Source of the DNA: Sabulicella rubraurantiaca | GTDB lineage: Bacteria; Pseudomonadota; Alphaproteobacteria; Acetobacterales; Acetobacteraceae | Length of the DNA: 55,978 nt | Direction of reading: 5' to 3' | NCBI RefSeq assembly: GCF_017355885.1 | Contig: NZ_JAFEUU010000022.1 | Location: forward strand, 1 to 55,978 | In this document: positions 34,460-42,830 of the stretch, in pieces | How positions within the stretch are numbered: position 1 is the stretch's first letter | Layout of the letters: each line of letters starts with the position of its first letter | Notes under the pieces: model-generated | What the model saw: the letters and a program-made list of their open reading frames with translations, nothing else | Databases searched by the model: none | Told to the model about the DNA's origin: nothing | Translations under genes and position numbers: made by a program

Positions 34460-37405
34460 ATGGGGACCCACATGCCCACAGCTGAAGCCGCCCGGCGCCC
34501 CTCCCCCCTGCAGCCCGTGCTCGCAGCCTTGTTGATTGTCGTTGCGGCTGCGTGCGGCACAGCCTCCTATGTGATGGGAGCGCGTGACCGCGCGACGGTC
34601 GCAGCTGGCAATGCGCTGGCGTTTGGGCTGGAGGCGACGCTTTCGGCGCTGAAGGACGTCGAGACCGGGCAACGTGGCTACCTCTTGGTGGGAGACGACG
34701 AGTATCTTGGCCCGTTCCATGCAGGGCTGCGTGATCTTGAGGCGCGGCTGGGAGAGTTGTCTGCTCTGCGTGAAGCCGCTGGCGAGTCCCATGACCAAGG
34801 GCTGGAAAGATTGATCCGCCAGCGCGTGGAGATCGCGATCCGCCTGGTCGACCGCAAGCGTTCTGGTGTCGAGGACAATGTCCGAGTTCTGACCGAGATC
34901 GGTGAGGGCAAAACCCTTATGGACGCGATCCGAGCCGAGGTCGCTGCTCAACAGGAGCATACTCGCAGCCGCGTCACAGAACTCACCGAGACGGGCGACC
35001 GTCGCGCGACGTGGCTGATGGCCGCGACCTTGGCAACGACGCTGGGCGGCGCGCTGCTGCTCGCCTTCTACGCCCTTGGGCGCCGCAGAGCGGAGCGCGC
35101 GGCGAATGCGCTGCTGGATAGCGTGATGGCCAATGCCCCTATGGGACTAGCCTTCCTCGACGCGCAGCTGCACGCCTCAGGCGCAAACCAAGCAATGGAG
35201 GAGCTTGGCCAATCTGCCATCGGCGAGAAAGTGGGCGGGGGCCGCCCGCTGCCCGCCCAGCTGCGAAAATTGTTGGAGCCCAGGCTGCGAGATGTCATGG
35301 GAGGGCGCACTCGAACGGCTGAGGTTGAGATGGACCTTCCGCCTGTGGCGCTGGGGCAGGCGTCCAGTCACCTTCGCGCAACGCTGTTCCCCCTGCGCAG
35401 CGACCGGGCGGCTGGCGCTGGGTTGGTGCTGGAGGACGTTTCTCGACGCAAGCGTGCGGAAGCCCGGCTCCGCCGCTCCGAGGTTCGCTTCCGGACCCTA
35501 ACGGAATCCATGCCTCAGCTTGCCTGGATCGCAGATGCGGATGGAGCGATTAGCTGGAGCAACGCCCGCTGGCGTGAGTTCACTGGGCTGGCCGACGCCA
35601 AGGCGCTGGGCTGGGACTGGCTGGAGCTGCTCGACCCGGCTGAGCGGGGTCCGGTCGAGGGCCGGCTTCGCGAGGCCTTCGCCAGCGGCGAAGCATGGGA
35701 GCAAAGCTTTGCGCTCCGCCGCCATGACGGACATCTGCGCTACTTTCTCACGCGCGCTGTGCCGCTGCCTGACGAGGACGGCACGGCTGTCACCTGGTTT
35801 GGCACTTGCACGGACGTGACCGACCTGAGGGAGGCACAGGAAGCTGCCAAAGCTGCTCAGGAAGCAGCAGAGGAGGCCAACCGCGCGAAAAGCACCTTCA
35901 TTGCGAATATGAGCCACGAACTCCGCACCCCGCTTTCCGCAGTGATCGGCTACAGCGAGATGCTGGAGGAGGAGGCCGAGGAGTTAGAAGGCGGTGAATC
36001 CCTGGTGGAAGATCTGCGCAAGATCGGTACCAACGCGCGGCACCTCCTGTCTCTCATCAACGACGTGCTCGACCTTTCCAAGATCGAAGCTGGTAAGATG
36101 GAGGTCGCGCCGGAGGATATCGACGTGACGCAACTGGTGGAGGAAGTGACCGCCACCGTTACCGCGCTTCTCCGGAAGAATGGCAATGAGCTGGAGGTTC
36201 AAATGCGTCCCGGCCTTGGCCGGATGCATTCGGACCCAGTCAAGATCCGGCAGTCTCTCATCAACCTGCTCAGCAATGCTGGGAAATTCACGCAAAATGG
36301 GCGCGTGACGCTGGAGGTTGAGGAGGCCACGGCCAAGGAAGGTACGCGCGAGGTGATGTTCCGCGTCTCGGACACCGGCATCGGCATGACGGAGGAGCAG
36401 AAATCCCGGCTTTTCCGCCGTTTCACGCAGGCCGACAGTTCGACGACGCGCAGGTTTGGCGGCACGGGGCTCGGGCTCTCCATCACCAAGGCGTTCTGCG
36501 AAACGCTAGGTGGAAATATCGTCGTTACCTCGCGTGTCGGAGAGGGAACGACCTTCACCATTCGGTTGCCCGCCGACCTGAGCCAGATGCCTCATCGCGA
36601 GGTCGAGGTGCCACCAGTGGAGCATGTAGGCGCTGGGCTGGTGCTCGTCGTGGATGACGACGCCGCCTCGCGTGAGTTGCTTGCCCGCTTCGTGACGCGC
36701 GAGGGCTTCGCCGTTCGATGCGCCCGCGATGGGGAAGAGGGCCTGTCCATGGCGCGCAGCCTGCGCCCGACTGCGATCATTGCGGATGTGATGATGCCGC
36801 GCATGGATGGCTGGGCCATGCTTTCGGCTCTGAAGAATGACCCAGAGACCGCCGACATTCCAGTTGTGATGGCCAGCATCCTGCCGGAGAGGGCGTTGGC
36901 TGTTTCTCTGGGTGCCGCCGATTTTCTTCCCAAGCCGGTCCCCTGGCTGCGTCTGAAAGCAGTGCTGGATGGATGGCGCACGCCAGGCCTCGCATTGGTC
37001 GTTGAGACTGACGAGGCCATGCGGGCCGAACTGCGCACCCGACTTGGCGAGGCTGGGTGGGCCTCCGAGGAAGCCTCGGGCAAGGAAGCCGCGCTCCGGC
37101 GCCTCGCCGAGGCACCGGAGATCGGCCTAGTGCTCGTGGCCGTGCCGGGGCCTGATGGTGACGGCCTCGCCTTGCTGGATGAACTGCGGCGCCATGGGCA
37201 GTCCCCTCAGGTCATCGCTCTGACGGGCGGCGAGGTCGCAGCGGAGGATCTGGAGGCGCTCAAGGGCCAGGTGCGCCGCGTCCTGCCTGCCGACGAGGAG
37301 CCACCTGAAAGCCTTTTGGCCGAGTTGCGCAGGCTTCATCCGCGCCCCTCGAACGCGGCGTCGGGACCAGCGTTGGTGGCAGCAGGCAGGGAGACCAACC
37401 AGTGA
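34460..37405 (+). CDS. CHASE3-like hybrid histidine kinase with two receivers
   Basis: About 981 residues. A transmembrane helix (LAALLIVVAAACGTASYVM) precedes a helical CHASE3-type sensor with the family signature ALKDVETGQRGYLLVGDDEY; a second helix lies near residue 195. Two PAS domains (SVMANAPMGLAFLDA; TLTESMPQLAWIADADG), HisKA with His486 in NMSHELRTPLSA, HATPase (NLLSNAGKF, GGTGLGLSITKAF), then a receiver (Asp in IIADVMMPRMDGW) and a second, degenerate receiver without Asp (VLVAVPGPDGDGL) follow. ATG 34460 and 34472 are both possible starts; the frame is open to TTG 34430. Its GTGA overlap with the next receiver gene implies one phosphorelay unit. Confidence 0.9.
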   Translation: MGTHMPTAEAARRPSPLQPVLAALLIVVAAACGTASYVMGARDRATVAAGNALAFGLEATLSALKDVETGQRGYLLVGDDEYLGPFHAGLRDLEARLGELSALREAAGESHDQGLERLIRQRVEIAIRLVDRKRSGVEDNVRVLTEIGEGKTLMDAIRAEVAAQQEHTRSRVTELTETGDRRATWLMAATLATTLGGALLLAFYALGRRRAERAANALLDSVMANAPMGLAFLDAQLHASGANQAMEELGQSAIGEKVGGGRPLPAQLRKLLEPRLRDVMGGRTRTAEVEMDLPPVALGQASSHLRATLFPLRSDRAAGAGLVLEDVSRRKRAEARLRRSEVRFRTLTESMPQLAWIADADGAISWSNARWREFTGLADAKALGWDWLELLDPAERGPVEGRLREAFASGEAWEQSFALRRHDGHLRYFLTRAVPLPDEDGTAVTWFGTCTDVTDLREAQEAAKAAQEAAEEANRAKSTFIANMSHELRTPLSAVIGYSEMLEEEAEELEGGESLVEDLRKIGTNARHLLSLINDVLDLSKIEAGKMEVAPEDIDVTQLVEEVTATVTALLRKNGNELEVQMRPGLGRMHSDPVKIRQSLINLLSNAGKFTQNGRVTLEVEEATAKEGTREVMFRVSDTGIGMTEEQKSRLFRRFTQADSSTTRRFGGTGLGLSITKAFCETLGGNIVVTSRVGEGTTFTIRLPADLSQMPHREVEVPPVEHVGAGLVLVVDDDAASRELLARFVTREGFAVRCARDGEEGLSMARSLRPTAIIADVMMPRMDGWAMLSALKNDPETADIPVVMASILPERALAVSLGAADFLPKPVPWLRLKAVLDGWRTPGLALVVETDEAMRAELRTRLGEAGWASEEASGKEAALRRLAEAPEIGLVLVAVPGPDGDGLALLDELRRHGQSPQVIALTGGEVAAEDLEALKGQVRRVLPADEEPPESLLAELRRLHPRPSNAASGPALVAAGRETNQ

Positions 37406-37782
37406 CCAAGATCCTGCTGGTGGAAGACCACGAGGAGCTGTGGGATCTGATGTCCCGCCGGCTGAAGCGGCGCGGCTTCGAGGTCGTGCTGGCGCATGAT
37501 GGACAGGCGGGGCTCGACCAAGCCGGGGCAGAGCAGCCGGACGTGATATTGCTCGACATGAACCTGCCAGTGATGGACGGCTGGACCGTGGCGCGAAACT
37601 TGCGAGCCAACGCCCAGACAGCGCGAATTCCCATCATTGCGCTGACCGCGCATGCCATGGCGGGCGACAAAGACAAGATTCTTGCTGCGGGTTGTGATGA
37701 ATATCATCCAAAGCCCGTAGACTTCCCGGTGTTGCTCGAGCAGATCGACGCAGTGCTGCTGGCTGCCGAAGAAAAGCCATAG
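37402..37782 (+). CDS. CheY-like response regulator coupled to the hybrid kinase
   Basis: Single receiver of 126 residues: acidic pocket ILLVEDHEELWD, phosphoacceptor in VILLDMNLPVMDGW, Thr in IIALTAHAMAGD, Lys in YHPKPVDF. GTG 37402 overlaps the kinase stop by four bases, so it is translationally coupled and is the likely phosphate target of that kinase. No output domain is present; DivK-type regulators of this kind act by binding other proteins. Confidence 0.92.
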   Translation: MTKILLVEDHEELWDLMSRRLKRRGFEVVLAHDGQAGLDQAGAEQPDVILLDMNLPVMDGWTVARNLRANAQTARIPIIALTAHAMAGDKDKILAAGCDEYHPKPVDFPVLLEQIDAVLLAAEEKP

Positions 37783-38039
37783 CGCTAACGCTCGAATTTT
37801 TCCCTATGACGAAAATCGTCACGGCTGCGGAAGCGAACTCAATAGCAGCGCGGAAGTGGTCCAAACTTTCCACGAAGGTGAGCTTCTCTCGCCACCTCCT
37901 CAACCGCCCATTAAGTCCAGTTTGCGTCTACCGAACTCGCTTTGCCACGGACAGTAGGTTCGTGGCTGGAGAAGGGACACATAGGCAGGTCCATAAGCGG
38001 TGCGAACGGGGCCGCCTTCTGAAGCACCAGAATGCTCAA

Positions 38040-38798
38040 TCAGCGGTCCGTCCGATCCAGTTCCGTCCGCTCCAGCACGGAGGAATGAATCCAACCCCAC
38101 GCGGTTCCGTTCTGGCCGACCTGATACCATCCGCCGGGTGCCTCGCCGAAGACCTGCAACGTGCTCGAGCGCGGAACGACCCGCAGGACCTGGCCGCCTT
38201 GTGGCGAGGAGCGGAGGTTTGCGCCATTGCGGGCCGACGTCACCACGCTTCGCACCGAAGACGCAGCCGCAGCCGCTGCTGTGGGCGCGGCTGTGGACGC
38301 CGGTGAGACGGAAGCGGGCGCGTTGCTGGCCATGGCCGGTGGGGCTTCTGGCGCAGCTTGCGTCGGAAGGGGTGGCAGTGGCCGTGCCGCCGTGCGTCCG
38401 ACAGGTGGACCACCGCCCTCGAAGCATCGATCGACCATCTCCGTGAACACACGGGTCGCCTCGGGTCCGCTAGCCCCCAGCACGAAGCTGGTGACCTGTG
38501 GCGCCCCGGCCTCCGCGTTCACGACCGCAACCCACGGCAGCAATGGCTCGCTTGCACTGCCGGAAACGCGTCCGCAGACGGCGAAGGTGTTCGGGATGGC
38601 CTGGGCGAAGGCCTGTACGCCACGCGGCTGCTGTCCACCCGTTGCGCGCAGTCGTTCCCGCAGGCGGGCTTCCGCGGCCTCGTGGGCGGCCTGCAGGCGT
38701 GGATCGGCGGCTGCTCCCCTTTGCTGGGGCGGGTCCTCCCGGCACGCCAGAAGCGTCACGGCGGCGAGGGTCAGAACGAGGCCACAGGGCGGGCGCAT
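38040..38798 (-). CDS. Lipoprotein with C-terminal SH3 domain
   Basis: Exported lipoprotein of 252 residues. ATG 38798 starts a type II signal (GLVLTLAAVTLLAC, lipidated Cys19); the longer upstream frame lacks a signal. Residues 20-130 form a globular region with CGRVSGSASEPLLPWVAVVN, then a Pro/Ala-rich linker (about 140-190), then a bacterial SH3 domain (SARNGANLRSSPQGGQVLRV, GWYQVGQNGTAWGWIHSSVL) that normally binds peptidoglycan or proteins. Probable role: periplasmic envelope protein; no specific function can be claimed. Confidence 0.82.
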   Translation of the reverse strand: MRPPCGLVLTLAAVTLLACREDPPQQRGAAADPRLQAAHEAAEARLRERLRATGGQQPRGVQAFAQAIPNTFAVCGRVSGSASEPLLPWVAVVNAEAGAPQVTSFVLGASGPEATRVFTEMVDRCFEGGGPPVGRTAARPLPPLPTQAAPEAPPAMASNAPASVSPASTAAPTAAAAAASSVRSVVTSARNGANLRSSPQGGQVLRVVPRSSTLQVFGEAPGGWYQVGQNGTAWGWIHSSVLERTELDRTDR

Positions 38799-39229
38799 GT
38801 TTGATGAACGCCGTAGCCGCGCCCAAGAATGCACCCATGGGACGGCCGCCTGGGTCGGCTCAGCCCCCAGCCGGGAAACTGCATGGCGCATTGCCCACCA
38901 CCTAAACATTTCTTCGAATGCAAATGGCTCAGCCCCCGTCCGCGACAGGGCCCTTCCGCCGAGCCCCTGCCTGGCAGGAGGCATTCCTGCGCGAGGTATA
39001 ACCCGGCGACAGGCCGGCAGAGGAGAAAAGCCAGACCGCAAATCAGTCGTTGTTTTCTCCCGGAGGCCTCCCTAACCTTCCCTCTATAGCCACTCCGGCT
39101 CAGGAATGGAGCGGTCGCAGCGGATCGCATGCTTTTCCTGGCTGTGGCTTGTGCCCACCCCCCCAGGGCAGGAGACAACCAGAAGTGCAGAAGACCTCGA
39201 CCAGGGTCCGTTCCTTGCACGAGACCCCG
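38799..39229. other. Intergenic DNA between lipoprotein and PilZ gene
   Basis: Long frames on both strands run through here, but are continuations of neighbouring genes without domains. It must contain the promoters of the divergent lipoprotein and PilZ genes; no recognisable operator was noticed. Confidence 0.35.
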
Positions 39230-39484
39230 ATGGGACGAACGCCAGAACTGCGACGCGTTGCCCGGACGCGCATGATCTGCGGCGGCAGGATGGTCGCCGA
39301 GGAACGCAGTCAAGCTTGCGTCGTCCTGGACCTCTCCGCGACGGGCGCCCGCATCCACCTCCTCCACCCGGAAGCGGCACCGTCGACGGCCGTGCTCCAT
39401 CTGCCCGGCGGAGTGGTGCGCAAGGCAGCCCGACGCTGGCAGCGCGACGACATCGCAGGCTACGAGTTCTGCGAACCGGCCTAG
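39230..39484 (+). CDS. PilZ-domain protein (c-di-GMP binding)
   Basis: Short protein of 84 residues made of a single PilZ domain. The ligand motifs are present: the Arg-rich RRVARTRM near the start and DLSATGARI (D/N-x-S-x-x-G) in the middle. The C-terminal strand (AGYEFCEP) completes the barrel. Similar small PilZ proteins adjust motility, cellulose or exopolysaccharide synthesis in response to c-di-GMP. The start ATG 39230 trims a long non-conserved upstream frame. A GC hairpin overlaps the stop. Confidence 0.78.
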   Translation: MGRTPELRRVARTRMICGGRMVAEERSQACVVLDLSATGARIHLLHPEAAPSTAVLHLPGGVVRKAARRWQRDDIAGYEFCEPA

Positions 39485-39508
39485 ACGCCGCGTAATCCAC
39501 GCGGCGTC
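39484..39508 (+). terminator. Hairpin after the PilZ gene
   Basis: GACGCCGCGT and ACGCGGCGTC pair perfectly over ten bases with loop AATCC, beginning at the last base of the TAG stop. No U tract follows, so it may act by stem stability or with Rho. Confidence 0.6.
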
Positions 39509-39896
39509 GCGCAACGCACCCTTGCCGCTGCAAGCTGATCCGCTTCGCCTCACAGGTGTGGCCGGTCTAAGCCTCGATAACTTCGGCGCTATGGAAGCAC
39601 CGTTGGATCTCGCTGACACGCAATCAAGCTTCCGCAGCCGCACACAAACCTGCATCGCGGGGACCGCGCCTAAGCCCTGCTCCGTGAGTGCCTACGTGTC
39701 CTCGCCTTCATGGGTTCAATCAGTATTGCGCCATTCTGGCTCTGGGCTCTACGCGGCGAGGAGCATGTTGGAGACGACGCTGACACGTGGCCCCTGATCT
39801 TGGTTCGTTCCATGCGTGACCGTCGTAGGCACAGGTGGCAGCTTGATGACAGAGTAAGCTTCTGTGCGATTCTCGTGCGACAAAGCGGTGACGAGC
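39509..39896. other. Intergenic DNA before the DUF2272-like gene
   Basis: No gene seen. Base composition falls toward the right, marking the transition into the lower-GC insert that follows. Confidence 0.35.
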
Positions 39897-40475
39897 ATGC
39901 CCTTCGCAGACGACTTGGTTTGGGTGACGGTGGCTGAGTTTGAAAAATATGGACGGATGACCGAAGATGAGGATGTTTTTTCGGACCGAATTGGACAATA
40001 TTGGGCCATACGAGGCAAGCCATATACTGGAAAAGATTCTGGGCTCGATTGGTCGGGCGCCTTCATTTCTATGATGGTTCGGCTAGCCGATCCAGATGCC
40101 GATTTTCAATTCAGTGGCTCAAGCTCTTTTCATGCTGAGCCCTCCGCCCAAACCACACAAAATGAAGAAGGAGGTTGGTTTCGTGGCTATCGGCCAGCCG
40201 AAATCACGATTGAGCCCGGCGATCTCCTCTTTATGAACGAAGAGGGCCAGCCGCAGCTATTGTATGAGGATGCGGCGGCAGAGCGCCATGACTTTCCATA
40301 CCGTGAAAGCCACGGCGACATCGTTGTGGCTGTAGATCCCACAGGCATTCACACCATAGGCGGAAATGTTAAAGACAGGATTGGGCAAAAGCGTTTCATT
40401 TTTGATGAAAACAAAGATCTGGTCAATGTAGCCGATCAGAATCAGAAAGTCTTTGTGGTCGTTCGGCGTATCTGA
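39897..40475 (+). CDS. DUF2272-like protein, probably acquired
   Basis: Protein of about 192 residues. DLVWVTVAEFEKYGRMTEDE, WSGAFISMMVRLADPDADFQ, RPAEITIEPGDLLFM, ESHGDIVVAVD and TIGGNVKDRIGQK follow the order of the DUF2272 (papain-like / NlpC-P60-related) fold: active-site region in W-S-A-A-F, then H-x-D-I-V and I-G-G-N. The nucleophile Cys of such peptidases is not obvious (GLDWSGAF has Ser). GTG 39864 is an alternative start. Codon use is richer in A and T than in neighbouring genes (for example GAT, GAA, TTT), which suggests transfer. It is a single gene without an evident partner. Confidence 0.6.
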   Translation: MPFADDLVWVTVAEFEKYGRMTEDEDVFSDRIGQYWAIRGKPYTGKDSGLDWSGAFISMMVRLADPDADFQFSGSSSFHAEPSAQTTQNEEGGWFRGYRPAEITIEPGDLLFMNEEGQPQLLYEDAAAERHDFPYRESHGDIVVAVDPTGIHTIGGNVKDRIGQKRFIFDENKDLVNVADQNQKVFVVVRRI

Positions 40476-40736
40476 AATCTCACTCCTGGAAACACACGCG
40501 CACAAGGCCATTAGTGCTTGTCGCGACGAAAGCGACCCGAGAGGAGTAGCAGCGCCTTCGGTAGTCGTTCCGGCTAGTGACGTCCGACGAGACCTTTATC
40601 ATTTGGGGTGCTCGAGTTGGGGTGGGTTGAATGTCTGATGGCATGAGCGAGCCTGTGGCAAAGCGACTAATGCACTTGGAGTGACAAAGCAGATCTACAG
40701 CAGCTGGCGGTCTGGCCGCGCGCGGCCAGAGGAAAA

Positions 40737-41222
40737 TCAAGCGTTAGTCTGCTTATCCGAAGCCACCGCTGGGCTAGCGGCAGAACTCTGTGAAGCTTCT
40801 CGCGGCATCTCGCCGCTCCAAGAGCCGCCAGCCGCGAGCGGAGGCACCGCATCCGGCCAGCCCAAGAATGGGCGCTCACAGAACGCGTGATAATCGGATG
40901 TGATCTCAGTTCCTGGCGGCAGATCGACCGTGGCGAAGGTGTGGTTACGGGTGTCGTAGGTATTTGGGTCGCTCGAGTGATTAATGAATCGAGCGTTGTC
41001 GACACAAACGAGCCAGCGGCCCGGCTCGCCAAGAGGCTCGTATCCATATCGCTCTACAAAGGCTCTGAGAATCGGGTCTTCAGGAAGCCCTTCTAGCAAC
41101 AGGTCAAGGCCAGGATCGAACTGCCAGATCACCTCCCCCGCGGCAACAAAACATTCGGTGAAAAGGCCGTTGCCGGCGCCGGGGATCTGACTTGCTGCCA
41201 CTCTCGTGGGAATTCGCATCAT
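40737..41222 (-). CDS. SET-domain protein
   Basis: Compact protein of about 161 residues consisting almost only of a SET domain: ASQIPGAGNGLFTECFVAAG at the start, RFINHSSDPNT (the S-adenosylmethionine/pseudoknot motif N-H-S-x-x-P-N) and GTEITSDYHAFCE (the E-x-x-x-D-Y motif) in the middle. This is the fold of protein lysine methyltransferases; bacterial members are often stand-alone and of unknown substrate. A low-complexity Ser/Ala tail ends it. ATG 41222 is chosen as start, with GTG 41243 and ATG 41219 possible. It lies next to the IS200/IS605 element and may be mobile. Confidence 0.82.
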   Translation of the reverse strand: MMRIPTRVAASQIPGAGNGLFTECFVAAGEVIWQFDPGLDLLLEGLPEDPILRAFVERYGYEPLGEPGRWLVCVDNARFINHSSDPNTYDTRNHTFATVDLPPGTEITSDYHAFCERPFLGWPDAVPPLAAGGSWSGEMPREASQSSAASPAVASDKQTNA

Positions 41223-41420
41223 GCGATGGATCTTCACCTGCAAAGGAGTTCCGCCGATGAACGTGCCATAAGCTTCGCCGTCACAAGCGAAACGACCGGC
41301 GGCAGGGGAACTGGTCCGCTCTTCTGCGTCAGTCCGTCACTCCCAGCGTCCTCCCTTCCCGTCCGCAGCAGTGGGGCGACCACCGCCGCAAGCTCTCCGG
41401 ATCCCACCGCTTCGCGGCAT

Positions 41421-41456
41421 TCCCCTCCCTCCAACCTCCGGGTTGGAGGGAGGGGA
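41421..41456. repeat. Strong 16-pair hairpin at the tnpA-side end of the IS200/IS605 element
   Basis: TCCCCTCCCTCCAACC and GGTTGGAGGGAGGGGA form 16 perfect pairs around the loop TCCG. It can serve as the subterminal recognition palindrome of TnpA or as a tnpA terminator. Confidence 0.65.
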
Positions 41457-41479
41457 GTGCCGCACCGCCCCGCGGGCGG

Positions 41480-41896
41480 TCATAGTTCCGGGCGCTCCTG
41501 TTGCTCGATATAGCGGCGAATGATCTCCAACGGGGCGCCGCCGCAGGAGATGACGCAATAAGACCGGCTCCAGAGTACGGGCTGGTGGGGGAACCGCCGC
41601 ACCTCCTCGGGAAACTCCGAGCGCAGCCTGCGGCTTGTGCCGGTCTTGAGGGCGTTCACAAAGTCGGCCAGCGCGTGCTTGGGGGGCAGGGTGAACAGCA
41701 GATGGACATGCTCTGGCTCGCCGTTTGTCTCGATCAAGCGCCCGCCTCATGCCTCGACCCGCTCACGAGCCAGCACGTCGAAGCGGTCGAGCATCGGTCG
41801 CGTGAGCGCCTTCCGCCGAAACCTGGTCACAAGAACCAAATGGGAGTGCAGGGCGAAAGCGCAGTGATGGAGGGCGTCTAGCTCTTGCTGTGCCAT
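41480..41896 (-). pseudogene. tnpA: IS200-type Y1 transposase TnpA with a nonsense codon
   Basis: Starts at ATG 41896 as MAQQELDALHHCAFALHSHL and VLVTRFRRKALTRPMLDRFD. TGA at 41747-41749 interrupts the frame between RERVEA and GGRLIETNGEPEHVHLLF. The HUH metal-binding motif is HVH; the catalytic Tyr lies in EIIRRYIEQQ. Apart from the single stop, the 138-residue frame is intact and of the usual length. A C-to-T change of CGA (Arg) would explain the stop. Confidence 0.8.
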
Positions 41897-42356
41897 GACG
41901 ACCAATCCAATTGCGCTGATCGCGACCGAAGAGTTGAACGTCAAGAACATGACCGCCACGGCCCGCGGCACAGCCGACGCGCCGGGACGGAACGTGCGGG
42001 CCAAGGCCGGGCTCAACCGTGAAATCCTCGACACCGCGCCAGCGGCCTTTCTGGCGCTTCTCCGATACAAGGCGACGGAAGCCGGGTCGGAGATGATCGA
42101 GGTGCCGACGCGCACCCTCAAGCCGAGCCAGAGGTGTCCGGCGTGTTTGCGTGTCGAAAAGAAGACGCTGAGCCAGCGCATGCATTGCTGCCGTTGCGGG
42201 CATGTGGAGCCGCGCGATGCGGCCTCAGGCCGCGTTGCCCTGAACTGGGTGCTGGGGCAGATGCAATCGGGGCGGGAACCGACCCTGCGAGAGAGAGCGG
42301 GGGTTGCCCCGCCTGCTCACGAAACTCCATCCATTCCGCAGGATTGGATGGGGTAG
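41895..42356 (+). pseudogene. tnpB: C-terminal TnpB fragment (RuvC II/III and zinc finger)
   Basis: The 153-residue frame corresponds to the last third of an IS605-type TnpB, the RNA-guided nuclease ancestral to Cas12. ALIATEELNVKNM carries the RuvC-II Glu, NVRAKAGLNREILD follows as in the family, CPAC and CCRCGH are the four-Cys zinc finger, and RDAASGRVALNWVL corresponds to the RuvC-III Asp segment. The RuvC-I Asp and the whole recognition lobe are missing, and the frame begins at once next to tnpA, so a deletion fused the two. It ends in the right-end hairpin at 42356. No guide activity is possible without the N-terminal half. Confidence 0.78.
42324..42354. repeat. Right-end hairpin of the IS200/IS605 element
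   Basis: ACTCCATCCA pairs with TGGATGGGGT (one G-T pair) around the loop TTCCGCAGGAT, overlapping the end of the TnpB frame. In active IS605 elements this end encodes the omega-RNA scaffold. Confidence 0.5.
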
Positions 42357-42414
42357 TTCATTGCTCGTGCTGCTGCTCCAGGGCCACAAGGGCGTAGGAG
42401 AAGAGCTGCCCAGC

Positions 42415-42690
42415 TTATCTCCGGCCGTGAGGTCGCTCGGCAGCTCGCCAGGGGGCGAGCGCGGCCCGTACCACCTCGGCGAGGTCGGTGGGCTGCCAGT
42501 CGGCGCGGGCGATCAGGTCGTGCGCCCGTGCCAGGGCGCCGAGGCGCGCACTGAACTCGGGACCAAAGCGGGAGGGGCCGTCGGCCGTGGCGCGCAGCGT
42601 CAGGGCGACCAGGGAATGCACCACGGCGAGCACGTTCTTCACGCGGTGGGCCAGGAAGCTGGCGGTAAGCGGCTCCGCTCTCGACCTCCT
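42415..42690 (-). pseudogene. HWE-type histidine kinase, phosphoacceptor-domain fragment
   Basis: LTASFLAHRVKNVLAVVHSL and ALTLRATADGPSRF, then FSARLGALARAHDLIARADW and DLAEVVRAALAPW, are the dimerisation/phosphoacceptor part of an HWE (HisKA_2-like) kinase, with the phosphate-accepting His in LAHRVKN. The ATPase domain that should follow is absent: the frame ends at 42415, about 55 bases from the IS200/IS605 end. No sensor domain is readable upstream. It is a remnant, perhaps of the partner of an orphan receiver. Confidence 0.65.
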
Positions 42691-42830
42691 CCGCTCTCCT
42701 GCCTGCGTTGCTGCCCGCGCTCGTCAACTGCGCACCGGCTCAGTACCCTGCCAGCGCAGGGACCCTCCCCCGCGGCCGGATCGCTGACCAAGGGCTCCAA
42801 CCTCGGCGGCCACGGCCATCGGAACTCTTC

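Larger units (their letters stand above)
41411..42358. mobile_element. Decayed IS200/IS605 element with divergent tnpA and tnpB
   Basis: The unit contains a Y1-type transposase gene on the minus strand and a TnpB remnant on the plus strand, back to back at 41895/41896 as in IS605-type elements. Hairpins lie near both ends (41421-41456 and 42324-42354), where subterminal palindromes recognised by TnpA are expected. Boundaries are approximate; the cleavage tetranucleotide could not be identified with confidence. The element cannot move by itself because tnpA has a nonsense codon and TnpB lacks its N-terminal half. Confidence 0.72.
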
